This document shows positions 8,397 to 16,095 of a stretch of 44,571 nt of DNA, in pieces. Positions within the stretch are counted from its first letter, which is position 1. Every line of letters begins with the position of its first letter. The DNA comes from Sulfurimonas sp. (GTDB lineage Bacteria > Campylobacterota > Campylobacteria > Campylobacterales > Sulfurimonadaceae): the NCBI GenBank assembly GCA_013791885.1, contig VMSZ01000074.1:1-44571 (forward strand). The letters are read 5' to 3'. A program made the position numbers and the translations under genes. Below the pieces are notes generated by a model. It worked only from the letters and a program-made list of their open reading frames with translations. It ran no database searches and had not been told where the DNA came from.

Positions 8397-8858
8397 ATGA
8401 AATTTTTCTCTATTTCTGCCGTTTTTTTAATCTTATTGAGTGGATGTTCACAAAAAAGCGCTTTTTCAAATTTTGAGTTAAGCCAGGAACAGGAATATTC
8501 GATTTCAAACACACAAAGAGCCAAAATAGTTTCTCCAACTCAAATTGAAGGTGTTTTTACAGCCGTTTATCTTAACAATATTTATCCGCAGAAGTACACA
8601 GCAAATGATTCTTTCTTAATTTTCTTCTATATGAAAGATGAGATTCATCCGAAGGAATTGGCTTTTAAAGCCAATCAAAAAGAAGCGATAAAAATTGAAG
8701 AAGTACAAAACAACGTTGAATTTGCTACTTTATTTGAGATGCAAAGCAGCTGGAACAGTTGCTATTTATTGGAATTTGAGGGCGATGAAAAGAAAGAGAT
8801 CAACTTTGAAGTTAATAGCGGAATATATAAATCAATTCCACTCATATATAAAAAATAA
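8397..8858 (+). CDS. Putative lipoprotein, function unknown
   Basis: A 153-aa secreted protein with a lipoprotein signal peptide ending in LLSGC (Cys17). The mature part is hydrophilic with mixed strand/helix composition, and I recognise no domain. The ATG at 8397 was chosen because it gives a clean signal peptide and has GGGATG upstream; an in-frame ATG at 8373 would add eight residues ahead of it. It is the only plus-strand gene between mobB and yggT. Confidence 0.7.
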   Translation: MKFFSISAVFLILLSGCSQKSAFSNFELSQEQEYSISNTQRAKIVSPTQIEGVFTAVYLNNIYPQKYTANDSFLIFFYMKDEIHPKELAFKANQKEAIKIEEVQNNVEFATLFEMQSSWNSCYLLEFEGDEKKEINFEVNSGIYKSIPLIYKK

Positions 8859-8861
8859 CTA

Positions 8862-8892
8862 AAATTATCTCAGCGTAGAACTAAGATAATTT
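8862..8892. terminator. Putative bidirectional terminator between the lipoprotein gene and yggT
   Basis: Inverted repeat AAATTATCT (8862-8870) and AGATAATTT (8884-8892) with a 13-base loop. It lies between two convergent stop codons and runs into the yggT stop. The stem is AT-rich, so strength is uncertain. Confidence 0.45.
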
Positions 8893-9187
8893 AAACACTC
8901 TGCGCTAAAACTTTAAAAATATAACTAAGTAAAACTATCACAACCTGAAGTGCTATAACAATAACTAGCGGTGCTAAATCTATTCCATTAATGTTTGTCG
9001 TAATTGTTTTTCTAACAATTTTGTATGACGGTTCCGTAATTCTGCGTAAAAACTGAACTATTGGGTTATAAGGATCCGGATTGACAAAACTAAGCAGAGC
9101 AGCAATAATAATGACCCAGATATAAATATTAATAAGACCCGTAAAAAGCCCGCCAAGTTGTAGTATTACTAGACCTAAATCACTCAT
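8891..9187 (-). CDS. YggT family integral membrane protein
   Basis: A 98-aa inner-membrane protein with two hydrophobic segments (about 5-37 and 68-93). Between them is the YggT signature region [18 protein letters not shown], which places a partly polar loop beside the membrane. The family is linked to osmotic tolerance and cell division in some bacteria, but its mechanism is unknown. The ATG overlaps the gltX stop by 4 bases. Confidence 0.9.
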   Translation of the reverse strand: MSDLGLVILQLGGLFTGLINIYIWVIIIAALLSFVNPDPYNPIVQFLRRITEPSYKIVRKTITTNINGIDLAPLVIVIALQVVIVLLSYIFKVLAQSV

Positions 9188-10482
9188 TTTACAATCTCTC
9201 CTATATAGTTTTTAAGGTATTTGTAAACCTCTGCAACGTCTGGTCCATGTTCGGCTCCAGTAAGCAGTAAACGCAGGGGTTTAAAAAAGTTTTTACCTTT
9301 GAGGTCCGTTTCTTGTATGATGTAATTTTTAAAATCTTCATATTCTTCGAAATACGGTGCATTTTTTATGCAGTTGCTCATAAGCTCTGCTTGTTCTTTA
9401 AACTCTTGCGGAATAAGTTTTGGTGCAAAAATAGCTTGAATTTTTTCTCTTAACTCTTTTGTAGTACTTGCTTCTTCAAGATAGACTTTGGCAAGTTCAC
9501 CAATCTCTTCATCTGCAAAACCTACATATCTTGAAAGTTCTTTATTGTCCAACATTTTAAGATGCTCTTTATTTACATGTCTAAGCATGTCCATATCAAA
9601 GCGAGCAGGGGACTTTGAAATACTGTTAATATCAAACCATTCTATGGCTTCATTTACTTGAAATATCTCTTTAGGCGGTTTATTTCCTATTAATATTAAG
9701 TAATTTGATATTGCAGCCGGTAAGAAGCCTTGCTCTAGAAGCCATTTAACGCTCGAAGCATCATCGCGTTTACTCATTTTTTTACCACTATCATTCAGTA
9801 TAATTGGCAAATGAGCATACTCAATTTTTTTATCGTAATTTAACGAAGCACGAATATGATCTTGTTTTGGAGTATTACTCATATGGTCTTCTCCACGAAT
9901 AATAAGTGAAATATCTCCAAGCATATCATCAACTGCACAGGCAAAATTGTACGTTGGCGTTTTATCTTGACGCATAATTATAAAACTGTCGACATCAGCA
10001 GGCTCAAAACTCACGTCACCTTTGATATGGTCATGTATGGTAATAGTTTTTTCTGGTTTTTTGATTCTAATAGTAAAAGGATTCATATTGTCTATCACAA
10101 GTTCAGCAGGCAATTCCGCACAAGCATCATCATATCTGTAAGCTTTTTTAGCTTCTTTAGACTCCTCACGTTTCTTTTCCAACCATTCAGGTGAACAAAA
10201 ACAGCTAAAAGCTTTTTTATCGTGTAAAAGTTGTAAAGCCATAGCAGAATGAAAACGTAAGTTCCCGCTTTGATATATTAGTTGAGAGTAGGTGATGCCA
10301 AAAAGATCCAAAATATCGAGTATCTCTTTATCTTTGCCTTCTATATTTCTTTCTTTATCTGTATCTTCAATTCTAACAATTAAGTCTTCATCTCTTTGTT
10401 TTGAAACAATATAGTTAAATAGAGCAACACGTAAATTGCCTATGTGCATATCGCCGGTTGGACTAGGTGCAAATCTGAGCAT
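9184..10482 (-). CDS. gltX: Glutamyl-tRNA synthetase, GluRS2-like
   Basis: A class I synthetase of 432 aa that attaches glutamate to tRNA. The active-site motif reads HIGN (residues 13-16) rather than HIGH, and KMSKR is present. The opening [16 protein letters not shown] and overall length resemble the second GluRS of Helicobacter pylori, which charges tRNA-Gln for later conversion by GatCAB. Campylobacterota usually have two gltX genes, so tRNA-Gln specificity is a reasonable but unproved inference. AGGAA precedes the ATG. A tRNA-Glu gene lies 83 bases upstream on the same strand. Confidence 0.92.
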   Translation of the reverse strand: MLRFAPSPTGDMHIGNLRVALFNYIVSKQRDEDLIVRIEDTDKERNIEGKDKEILDILDLFGITYSQLIYQSGNLRFHSAMALQLLHDKKAFSCFCSPEWLEKKREESKEAKKAYRYDDACAELPAELVIDNMNPFTIRIKKPEKTITIHDHIKGDVSFEPADVDSFIIMRQDKTPTYNFACAVDDMLGDISLIIRGEDHMSNTPKQDHIRASLNYDKKIEYAHLPIILNDSGKKMSKRDDASSVKWLLEQGFLPAAISNYLILIGNKPPKEIFQVNEAIEWFDINSISKSPARFDMDMLRHVNKEHLKMLDNKELSRYVGFADEEIGELAKVYLEEASTTKELREKIQAIFAPKLIPQEFKEQAELMSNCIKNAPYFEEYEDFKNYIIQETDLKGKNFFKPLRLLLTGAEHGPDVAEVYKYLKNYIGEIVK

Positions 10483-10565
10483 TCTTTTTCCTAAAAATAA
10501 TTTTTTGAAATTCTATCGAATGTTTATTAAAAATAAGGTTTATTGTGATTGTTTTGAAGTGAAAG

Positions 10566-10640
10566 TGGTGACCCCGAGGAGAATCGAACTCCTGTGACAT
10601 GGATGAAAACCATGGATCCTGACCGCTAGACGACGGGGCC
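10566..10640 (-). tRNA. tRNA-Glu (anticodon TTC)
   Basis: A full cloverleaf can be folded on the minus strand. The acceptor GGCCCCG pairs with CGGGGTC (one G-T pair). The anticodon stem CATGG/CCATG encloses a 7-base loop with TTC at positions 34-36. The T-arm is GAGTTCGATTC, and CCA is encoded at the 3' end. It is the only tRNA gene between the receiver-RHH gene and gltX. Confidence 0.97.
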
Positions 10641-10669
10641 ACTTCAGTTGTCTTATTAACTGAGCCGAA

Positions 10670-10675
10670 ATTATA
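10670..10675 (-). promoter_or_regulatory. Putative -10 box for tRNA-Glu
   Basis: TATAAT on the minus strand, about 30 bases upstream of the mature tRNA 5' end. It would give a short precursor leader of roughly 23 bases for RNase P to remove. Confidence 0.5.
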
Positions 10676-10730
10676 TAGACTTTATTCTTAAAAAAATATA
10701 AAATCTATAATAATTTCATGAAATATTTAA

Positions 10731-11279
10731 CTATTCGTAAAAACTTCTTAATGCTCTAATGATTACAGCGTTTTTAGAGATACTTTCAGCCTTTGCATTT
10801 TCATTAACCGACTCATAAAGATCCAATGGAAGAGAGATTGAGAAAGTTTTAGTCTCAATTTTTTTCTTTTTAGCAATAATCGCAACTACATTTGTTAGAA
10901 GTTCAATTATTTTTTTAGTATCTATCGGTTTTTGAATAAAGCTGTTTACACCAACTTCAATTGACTCTGATATTTTTTCAATGTCATTACTTGCAGAGAT
11001 TACAATAATAATCTGACCTGGATTTTCTTCACGAATTTTACGCGAAAGTTCAATACCGTCCATTCCTGACATAATAATGTCAACAAAAACAACATCCGGT
11101 TTTGTTCTGTTAAAAACTTTTAGTGCTTCATCACCATTAAAGCATGAATGAACATCAGCAAAGAAGTTTTTAAAAGTTGAACTTAACAACTCATTGGTAA
11201 CTTTCTCATCTTCCACAATCATTGCAGTCAGTTTTTTTGTCTCTTGTGTAAGTTGTACTAAATCTATATTTGCCATCAT
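10731..11279 (-). CDS. Response regulator with receiver domain and C-terminal ribbon-helix-helix
   Basis: A 182-aa protein. Residues ~15-135 form a complete receiver domain: acidic pair Glu23/Asp24, phospho-acceptor Asp67 (VFVDIIM), Ser95 at the Thr/Ser switch and Lys117 (QKP). After a Lys-rich linker (137-144), residues ~145-182 look like a ribbon-helix-helix unit: strand TFSISLP, then two helices. This suggests phosphorylation-controlled DNA binding as a dimer, an uncommon output for response regulators. No histidine kinase is adjacent. Start may be 11279 or the next ATG at 11276; an AGGAAAA lies upstream. Confidence 0.8.
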   Translation of the reverse strand: MMANIDLVQLTQETKKLTAMIVEDEKVTNELLSSTFKNFFADVHSCFNGDEALKVFNRTKPDVVFVDIIMSGMDGIELSRKIREENPGQIIIVISASNDIEKISESIEVGVNSFIQKPIDTKKIIELLTNVVAIIAKKKKIETKTFSISLPLDLYESVNENAKAESISKNAVIIRALRSFYE

Positions 11280-11304
11280 TTTTTCCTGTTATATAAGTTA
11301 CGGA

Positions 11305-11310
11305 ATTATA
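11305..11310 (-). promoter_or_regulatory. Putative -10 box of the receiver-RHH gene
   Basis: TATAAT preceded by TG on the minus strand, about 26 bases before the ATG. No clear -35 box is visible. The flanking 11320-11380 stretch is very AT-rich with repeated ATTAAC-like words. Confidence 0.5.
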
Positions 11311-11444
11311 CATCAAAATAATTAATATGATTAACAATAACAAACATAACTATTATTAACATAGATATAAGTTCCTATTTGTGGGGTATAAAAATACAAA
11401 AAGAGGGTGTTAAAATATATGAATATTACTATTTGTGAAAGTGT

Positions 11445-11651
11445 TTATTGATTTTTTTTAAATTTCTCCAACCATTCTATGTCAGATTCCTTTAAATTTT
11501 CTTTTTGTGTTAGCAGAGAATCTATTATACTCACCAGAGTATCTTCATCCATAAACTCTAATAAATCAGGATTAATATACGTCTGAGGTATTCCGGAATA
11601 AGAGTTTAAAAGGTTTTGAATATCAATAATAAGCTGTTGTTTTCTTGTCAT
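11445..11651 (-). CDS. Small hypothetical protein, 68 aa
   Basis: I do not recognise this protein. It is 68 aa, charged and predicted almost wholly helical, with no cysteines, signal peptide or membrane segment. Its coding status is supported by a good AAGGA 10-11 bases ahead of the ATG and by normal amino-acid composition. It lies between the receiver-RHH gene and rnpB on the same strand, but more than 160 bases from each, so it is probably a separate unit. Confidence 0.5.
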   Translation of the reverse strand: MTRKQQLIIDIQNLLNSYSGIPQTYINPDLLEFMDEDTLVSIIDSLLTQKENLKESDIEWLEKFKKNQ

Positions 11652-11943
11652 GAACGGAATTCCTTCTAAATAACTATAAATAGTATTTGGTTAACATAAT
11701 GTAAATTCTATTGAAAATGATTGTCTCTCATTTAATAGATGAAACAATAGCACAATTTCAATGTAAAATTCTAGAAAAATACAATTGAGGATAGTTAAAA
11801 GATTCCTTTTGCACATTATGTAAGTGTAATGTAGTCTAAAAACATCTAATTAGGTGCTGATTTTTCTTTGTTTAGTCACTCTACGGACACAACTGTAAAT
11901 AAAAAGTTGATTTAATCCCAGAATATAGGGGTTAATGAGGGCT
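11652..11943. other. Intergenic stretch between the 68-aa gene and rnpB
   Basis: 292 AT-rich bases. Apart from the possible rnpB terminator at 11905-11935, I see no convincing ORF, RNA or repeat. Confidence 0.5.
11905..11935 (-). terminator. Possible rnpB terminator
   Basis: On the minus strand, TTAACCCC (from 11935-11928) can pair with GGGATTAA (11919-11912) with one internal mismatch. It is followed by ATCAACTTTTT. It lies just past the rnpB 3' end, but the stem is imperfect. Confidence 0.4.
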
Positions 11944-12268
11944 AGGTACAACTATAAGCCGAGTTTTGTCTAGATAGCATTAATCTACTGTACCATTTAC
12001 ATAGTACCTCTAGCGAAACAATAGCAATGTAAGACGCTAACCATTTGTTTCTTGCTGCCATGTTGGGTTTTCAAGCTCTCTATATTGCTATAAAGACTGG
12101 TGGTCTCTTACACCGCCTTTTCACCTTTACTACTTAAAAAAGCAGAAGTCTAATCTCTGTTGCACTTTCCCTCGTATTGCTACGGCCATTCGTTAAATGG
12201 AACACTGTCTTACAGCAGCTCGGACTTTCCTCTTGAATGTAAAACTCAAGTCACTATCTGTTGTACCT
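11944..12268 (-). ncRNA. rnpB: RNase P RNA (class A)
   Basis: This is the catalytic RNA of RNase P, which trims tRNA 5' leaders. Conserved blocks are present in order on the minus strand: AGAGGAAAGTCCGAGC (P4 5' side region), GAGGGAAAGTGCAACAGAGA, and near the 3' end ACAAAACTCGGCTTATAG. The ends were set by the P1 helix, where AGGTACAAC at the 5' end pairs perfectly with GTTGTACCT at the 3' end, giving about 325 nt. Any ORF called across it is spurious. Confidence 0.95.
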
Positions 12269-12273
12269 GCGAA

Positions 12274-12279
12274 ATAATA
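12274..12279 (-). promoter_or_regulatory. Putative -10 box of rnpB
   Basis: TATTAT on the minus strand, 6 bases upstream of the predicted rnpB 5' end, the spacing expected for transcription starting at the P1 helix. The -35 region (around 12297-12302) is a poor match. The first palindrome of the neighbouring array begins about 48 bases upstream of this start. Confidence 0.5.
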
Positions 12280-12315
12280 CAAAAAGAATCCTTTATATAC
12301 TATTTTTTAAAACAA

Positions 12316-12423
12316 GAACAAGTGTTCACTTTATGTTTATAAAGTATGAACACTTGTTCTTATTCTTGTAAGCTAAAATTAACAAGTGTTCATATATAAT
12401 TTTATATACATTAACATATGTTC
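12316..12423. promoter_or_regulatory. Array of four operator-like palindromes with exact 32-bp period
   Basis: Four 12-bp inverted repeats of form (G/T)AAC-N4-GTTC lie at 12316-12327, 12348-12359, 12380-12391 and 12412-12423. The first three have cores AAGT, ACTT and AAGT; the fourth has ATAT. Centres are exactly 32 bp apart, about three helical turns, so all face the same side of the DNA. They fill the gap between the divergent rnpB and tetR promoters. The third lies just ahead of a TATAAT at 12395-12400 and the fourth just before the tetR ribosome binding site. The simplest reading is a cooperative operator array for the TetR protein. Confidence 0.75.
12395..12400 (+). promoter_or_regulatory. 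Putative -10 box of tetR, inside the operator array
   Basis: TATAAT between the third and fourth palindromes. It would start transcription near 12407, so repressor bound to either site would block tetR. The -35 region is weak. Confidence 0.5.
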
Positions 12424-12438
12424 ATAAAGGTACGCTAA

Positions 12439-13056
12439 ATGCAAGAAAATAGGACTACAGAGAAGATAATCAGTACAAAAGAGAAGATAATAAATTCATC
12501 CAAAAGACTCTTTTCTGAGCATGGATACAAGGCTACGAGCGTCAGAAAAATAGCTTCAGATGTGGGTATTAGAGAGAGTGCTTTGTATAATCATTTTAAG
12601 AATAAAGAAGATATTTTTTTAACTGTTGCTAAAGATATATTCTCGTCGCCCTTCTCTTTCTCACATGATGAGATTAAAGATGCAGCACTTAAGGGAAAAG
12701 TGTTTTTAAATAAGTATGCCATGCAGTATAAGCTACTTACGTTCGATAAGAACAATGAAAGTATGTTTAGAATACTCTTGATTGAGTTACTACAAAACAA
12801 AGAGCTTAGAGAGCAGTTTATGAGTGAATTTCACGATAAAAATATTAAAGTGCTATCTGAAGGTTTTTTTATAATGATGCAGAATGATTTAATTCGTTCT
12901 TCTGATCCTATGATGTTGTCGTATGAGTTTCTATCCACCCTATTCTACATCAGACTTCAAATAACTCTTATACGTTATGATTCTATATCAACGACAAGTT
13001 TGTCAACACAATTTGAAAAACATGTTGATTTTTTTTGGGAAAGTATTAGAAAGTAA
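12439..13056 (+). CDS. TetR/AcrR family transcriptional regulator
   Basis: A 205-aa TetR-type DNA-binding protein. The N-terminal helix-turn-helix is clear (residues ~12-58: KEKIINSSKRLF, TSVRKIASDVGI, SALYNHFKNKEDIF). The C-terminal ligand/dimer domain is unspecific, so the inducer cannot be guessed. AAAGG lies 9-13 bases ahead of the ATG. The array of four palindromes directly upstream implies autoregulation. No efflux pump, enzyme or other usual TetR target is adjacent: the divergent neighbour is rnpB and the downstream gene is convergent oorC. Confidence 0.92.
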   Translation: MQENRTTEKIISTKEKIINSSKRLFSEHGYKATSVRKIASDVGIRESALYNHFKNKEDIFLTVAKDIFSSPFSFSHDEIKDAALKGKVFLNKYAMQYKLLTFDKNNESMFRILLIELLQNKELREQFMSEFHDKNIKVLSEGFFIMMQNDLIRSSDPMMLSYEFLSTLFYIRLQITLIRYDSISTTSLSTQFEKHVDFFWESIRK

Positions 13057-13114
13057 TATCAAATAATATGTAAGTCTATTCAGATACTATTTAATATTAT
13101 ATTGAGGATTTAAA

Positions 13115-13145
13115 AAAAAGACAACTCTTAATGAGTTGTCTTTTT
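13115..13145. terminator. Bidirectional intrinsic terminator between tetR and oorC
   Basis: Stem GACAACTC (13120-13127), loop TTAAT, GAGTTGTC (13133-13140), flanked by A-run and T-run. It gives a hairpin plus U-tract in both directions, between convergent tetR and oorC. Confidence 0.9.
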
Positions 13146-13157
13146 GAGAGTGATAGA

Positions 13158-13715
13158 TTATTTATCCATTACCGATCTAGCGTATTTTTCACCAAGCTCA
13201 TATGCTTTTTTATTAACATCATGAACTTTAGCTGGTACTTTTGATAACATAGTGTCAATAAGAACTGTTTTATCAATAGCATTCATCATTGTATTTGCAA
13301 TCGCAAGTGCAACAACAGATTGAGTAATAACATTACCAACCTCTTCTTTTGCTATAGTAATAATTGGAATCTCATGAATATGCCATTTTTTTCTATCTTC
13401 ATCCGTTGGATGCACAAGATTAGGGTCAACAACAATTGTCCCCCCTAGTTTTACACCGTCTTTAAATAGCTTGTAACTCATATCTGCAACAGAAAGCATA
13501 AAACCAATTTCACCATCGTTTGCATATGGATAGTAAATTTCTTCATCATCCAATTGAATATCAACAACAGTTGGTCCACCACGTACTTGTGATGTATATG
13601 TTGCAGTTTTTAGTCCGTGACCACCAGTTTTAATTTTAGCTGCTGCAAAAATCTCACCAGCAAGAAGAACACCCTGCCCGCCAACACCTGTAAATCTCAT
13701 TAATGTTTTACTCAT
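13158..13715 (-). CDS. oorC: 2-oxoglutarate:ferredoxin oxidoreductase, gamma subunit
   Basis: The gamma subunit of the enzyme that interconverts 2-oxoglutarate and succinyl-CoA using a low-potential acceptor. In the reductive TCA cycle it fixes CO2. The GVGGQGV motif at about residues 10-16 and the following 'LLAGEIFA' are characteristic. It has 185 aa, standard for a separate gamma chain. It is the last gene of the oorDABC run and ends at a strong terminator. GGAGA precedes the ATG. Confidence 0.94.
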   Translation of the reverse strand: MSKTLMRFTGVGGQGVLLAGEIFAAAKIKTGGHGLKTATYTSQVRGGPTVVDIQLDDEEIYYPYANDGEIGFMLSVADMSYKLFKDGVKLGGTIVVDPNLVHPTDEDRKKWHIHEIPIITIAKEEVGNVITQSVVALAIANTMMNAIDKTVLIDTMLSKVPAKVHDVNKKAYELGEKYARSVMDK

Positions 13716-13724
13716 TGCGTCTCC

Positions 13725-14582
13725 TTATATTTTTTTAGCAAAATCGTCTTGAGTGATTGCTTTTCTTTTACCTTGGTGGAATTTTATTACTTCAGCATAC
13801 ATATCGCAATATTCGTCAGCTTCCGTATCTTGTTTCAATATACCAGTTGGTAAAATATTTAATTGCTCTTCCGGTGTCATTGCATCATATTTTTTCTTAG
13901 GTGCAGTTATGCTTTCAATCCATTTAAGATTGTCCATAGCAGAAACCATTTTGTTCTTACGTCCCAAGTTAATGTGACAGTTTGAAAGAATATCAAGACA
14001 CGCGAAACCTTTGTGTTCCATTGCTTTAATAAAAATCTTTTCAAGTTTTTTAGGATCAAGCATAGATTCACGAGCAACAAAAGAAGCTCCTGCAGCGATA
14101 GCCAGATCACAAGTGTCAAAAGTTGGGTCAATATTACCAGACTTCTGAGAAACCGTCCACATACCTTTTGGTGTAGTTGGAGATGTTTGAGAATTTGTCA
14201 AACCATAGATAAAGTTATTGATAATAATCATAGTTATATCTATATTTCTTCTACAACCGTGAATAGTGTGGTTACCACCAATTGCGAGTGCATCACCATC
14301 ACCGGCAACACAAATAACATGCTTAGTAGGACAAGCCAATTTAATACCAGTTGCATAAGCTACAGTTCTACCGTGTGTTGTATGAACAGTATTAAAATCT
14401 ACATACGATGAAAATCTTCCAGAACAACCGATTCCAGAAACAACACATATATCATCTTGAGGTATACCCATCTTTTCAACAGCTCTTACGAACGCTTTAA
14501 GAATAACACCATCCCCACAACCCCAACACCAAAGTGTCGGCATCTTTTCAAGTCTTAAATATTTATCATAATTAAATGCCAT
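13725..14582 (-). CDS. oorB: 2-oxoglutarate:ferredoxin oxidoreductase, beta subunit (TPP-binding)
   Basis: This subunit binds thiamine pyrophosphate. The N-terminal WCWGCGDG motif and the TPP site GDGDALAIGG...NNFIYGLTNSQ are clear at about residues 18-25 and 94-135. Cysteines in CWGC and in the C-terminal half (CHINLGR) fit the iron-sulfur ligands of beta chains. The protein has 285 aa. It starts 1 base after the oorA stop and is followed by oorC after a 9-base gap. Confidence 0.95.
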   Translation of the reverse strand: MAFNYDKYLRLEKMPTLWCWGCGDGVILKAFVRAVEKMGIPQDDICVVSGIGCSGRFSSYVDFNTVHTTHGRTVAYATGIKLACPTKHVICVAGDGDALAIGGNHTIHGCRRNIDITMIIINNFIYGLTNSQTSPTTPKGMWTVSQKSGNIDPTFDTCDLAIAAGASFVARESMLDPKKLEKIFIKAMEHKGFACLDILSNCHINLGRKNKMVSAMDNLKWIESITAPKKKYDAMTPEEQLNILPTGILKQDTEADEYCDMYAEVIKFHQGKRKAITQDDFAKKI

Positions 14583-14583
14583 C

Positions 14584-15717
14584 TTATAACTCCTTTACTT
14601 TATTTACAATCTCATAAGGAGATATTGGTCTGCCGTTTACTTTAAATAAACCTTCTATGTCAAGTCTTGCTGCAGCACGTTGAATTTCACTGTGGTACTG
14701 ACCAATATTGAGCTCAACAACTAAAACTTTTTCAATTTTGTCAGTATGCTCTTTTATTTTTTCAGCCGGTGAAGGCCAGATAGTAATTGGTCTAAATAAA
14801 CCAGCTTTAATTCCTTCTTTTCTTAAGTGTCTAATAGACTCTTTAGCTGCAAGTGAAACTGAACCATAAGCAATAATCATTATTTCAGCATCATCCATCA
14901 TGAACTCTTCATAAGATTCAAGTTCATCTTTGTGTAGCTCAACCTTGTCTTCTAATCTTTGGATTAGTTTTCTACAAGTCTCAATCTCTTCAGTTGGGAA
15001 GCCTTTTCTATCATGGTGAAGACCTGTAAAGTGGTATCTATAACCCTCAAACATTGGATTTAATACGGCTGGTTGATCTGGCTCACACTCATATGGAAAA
15101 TAATCTTCCGGTGCTCCATCAAATCTTTTTCTTGGAACGATTCCAGCTTTTACATCTTCTGCAGTCGGAAGATCTGCTTTACCGTGCATGTGACCAATAG
15201 TTTCATCTAGTAAAACGATAACCGGTTGCATAAATCTATCTGCAAGATTAAAAGCTCTTACAGTTTCAGTATAACATTCAGCTAATGAACCCGCACATAA
15301 AGTGATTGATTTATAATCCCCATGTGATGGATTTTTTGACTGAAGAATATCACCTTGAGATACACGAGTTGGGAGACCAGTTGATGGACCACCACGCATA
15401 ACATTTACACACACCAAAGGTACTTCTGCCATTTGAGCAAGACCTAAGTTTTCAGCTTTTAAACTCATTCCAGGACCCGAAGTTGCCGTTAATGCACGTA
15501 CACCAGTCATTGCTGCGCCGATTACCGCACATATACCACCAATTTCATCTTCCATTTGTATTGCTACACCACCTACTTTCGGTAAAAGGTCAGAAATTTC
15601 ATGCATTACTTCACTTGATGGTGTTAATGGATATCCACCAAAAAACATACATCCAGCATCAACTGCTGCCATTGCTGATAATTCATTACCAGTCGATATA
15701 ACTTCTCTTGTTGCCAT
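14584..15717 (-). CDS. oorA: 2-oxoglutarate:ferredoxin oxidoreductase, alpha subunit
   Basis: The catalytic partner of OorB. The N-terminal domain contains GNELSAMAAVDAGC and the highly conserved TSGPGMSL...E motif; MRGGPSTGLPTRVSQGD is typical of 2-oxoacid:ferredoxin oxidoreductase alpha chains. The C-terminal Rossmann-like domain starts near residue 275 (IMIIAYGSV). It is 377 aa. The ATG shares one base with the oorD stop (TAATG). The enzyme is essential in C. jejuni and H. pylori, where it runs oxidatively. Confidence 0.95.
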   Translation of the reverse strand: MATREVISTGNELSAMAAVDAGCMFFGGYPLTPSSEVMHEISDLLPKVGGVAIQMEDEIGGICAVIGAAMTGVRALTATSGPGMSLKAENLGLAQMAEVPLVCVNVMRGGPSTGLPTRVSQGDILQSKNPSHGDYKSITLCAGSLAECYTETVRAFNLADRFMQPVIVLLDETIGHMHGKADLPTAEDVKAGIVPRKRFDGAPEDYFPYECEPDQPAVLNPMFEGYRYHFTGLHHDRKGFPTEEIETCRKLIQRLEDKVELHKDELESYEEFMMDDAEIMIIAYGSVSLAAKESIRHLRKEGIKAGLFRPITIWPSPAEKIKEHTDKIEKVLVVELNIGQYHSEIQRAAARLDIEGLFKVNGRPISPYEIVNKVKEL

Positions 15718-16067
15718 TATTTAACTCCTTGTTGGTCAAGCGACATATAATTGTTTGCCACAATTGCTGCTTGGCGTTCTTTTGCTTCATCAGTAAGTTT
15801 AGCAAAGCTAAATCCAGCTGCCTTATACTCTTTTGTATCTGCTACGTAGATTGCAAAATCCGGACACGTAAGTTCACACTCATTACAGCCAATACAAGCT
15901 TCTGGATGATCAATTGAAATCATCGCACCAAGTGTCGACGTAGATTCATATCTCATGCCAAGTACGCCCGAAGGACATACCGACACACAAATATCACATG
16001 CTTTACAGTTGTCTGTATTAACCCATACCGGTTGATTACCTGGGTTTACCATTTCTTTGCTTGCCAT
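15717..16067 (-). CDS. oorD: 2-oxoglutarate:ferredoxin oxidoreductase, delta subunit (2x[4Fe-4S])
   Basis: A 116-aa ferredoxin-like electron-transfer subunit. Two CxxCxxCxxxCP motifs are present: CKACDICVSVCP at about residues 23-34 and CIGCNECELTCP at about 57-68, each ligating one [4Fe-4S] cluster. It precedes oorA with a one-base overlap. GGAGA lies ahead of the ATG. Electrons would pass between the OorAB catalytic site and soluble ferredoxin or flavodoxin. Confidence 0.94.
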   Translation of the reverse strand: MASKEMVNPGNQPVWVNTDNCKACDICVSVCPSGVLGMRYESTSTLGAMISIDHPEACIGCNECELTCPDFAIYVADTKEYKAAGFSFAKLTDEAKERQAAIVANNYMSLDQQGVK

Positions 16068-16095
16068 TTCATCTCCTAAATTATTAAATTACGAA

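Noticed and set aside
11705-11735. Possible Fur box near GAAAATGATTG
   Set aside because: Only a few bases match the 19-bp consensus, there is no symmetry, and no iron-related gene is adjacent.
12160-12342. A 60-codon open frame on the plus strand
   Set aside because: It lies mostly antisense to rnpB, whose conserved blocks and P1 helix are clear, and its product is Cys/Ser/Tyr-rich without any family look.
12316-12359. Long hairpin formed by the first two palindromes, considered as a terminator
   Set aside because: No T-run follows in either direction, and the same palindrome recurs twice more at the same 32-bp step, which fits operators better.
12316-12423. CRISPR-like short repeat array
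   Set aside because: Repeats are only 12 bp and palindromic, spacers are 20 bp of AT-rich sequence, and there are no cas genes.
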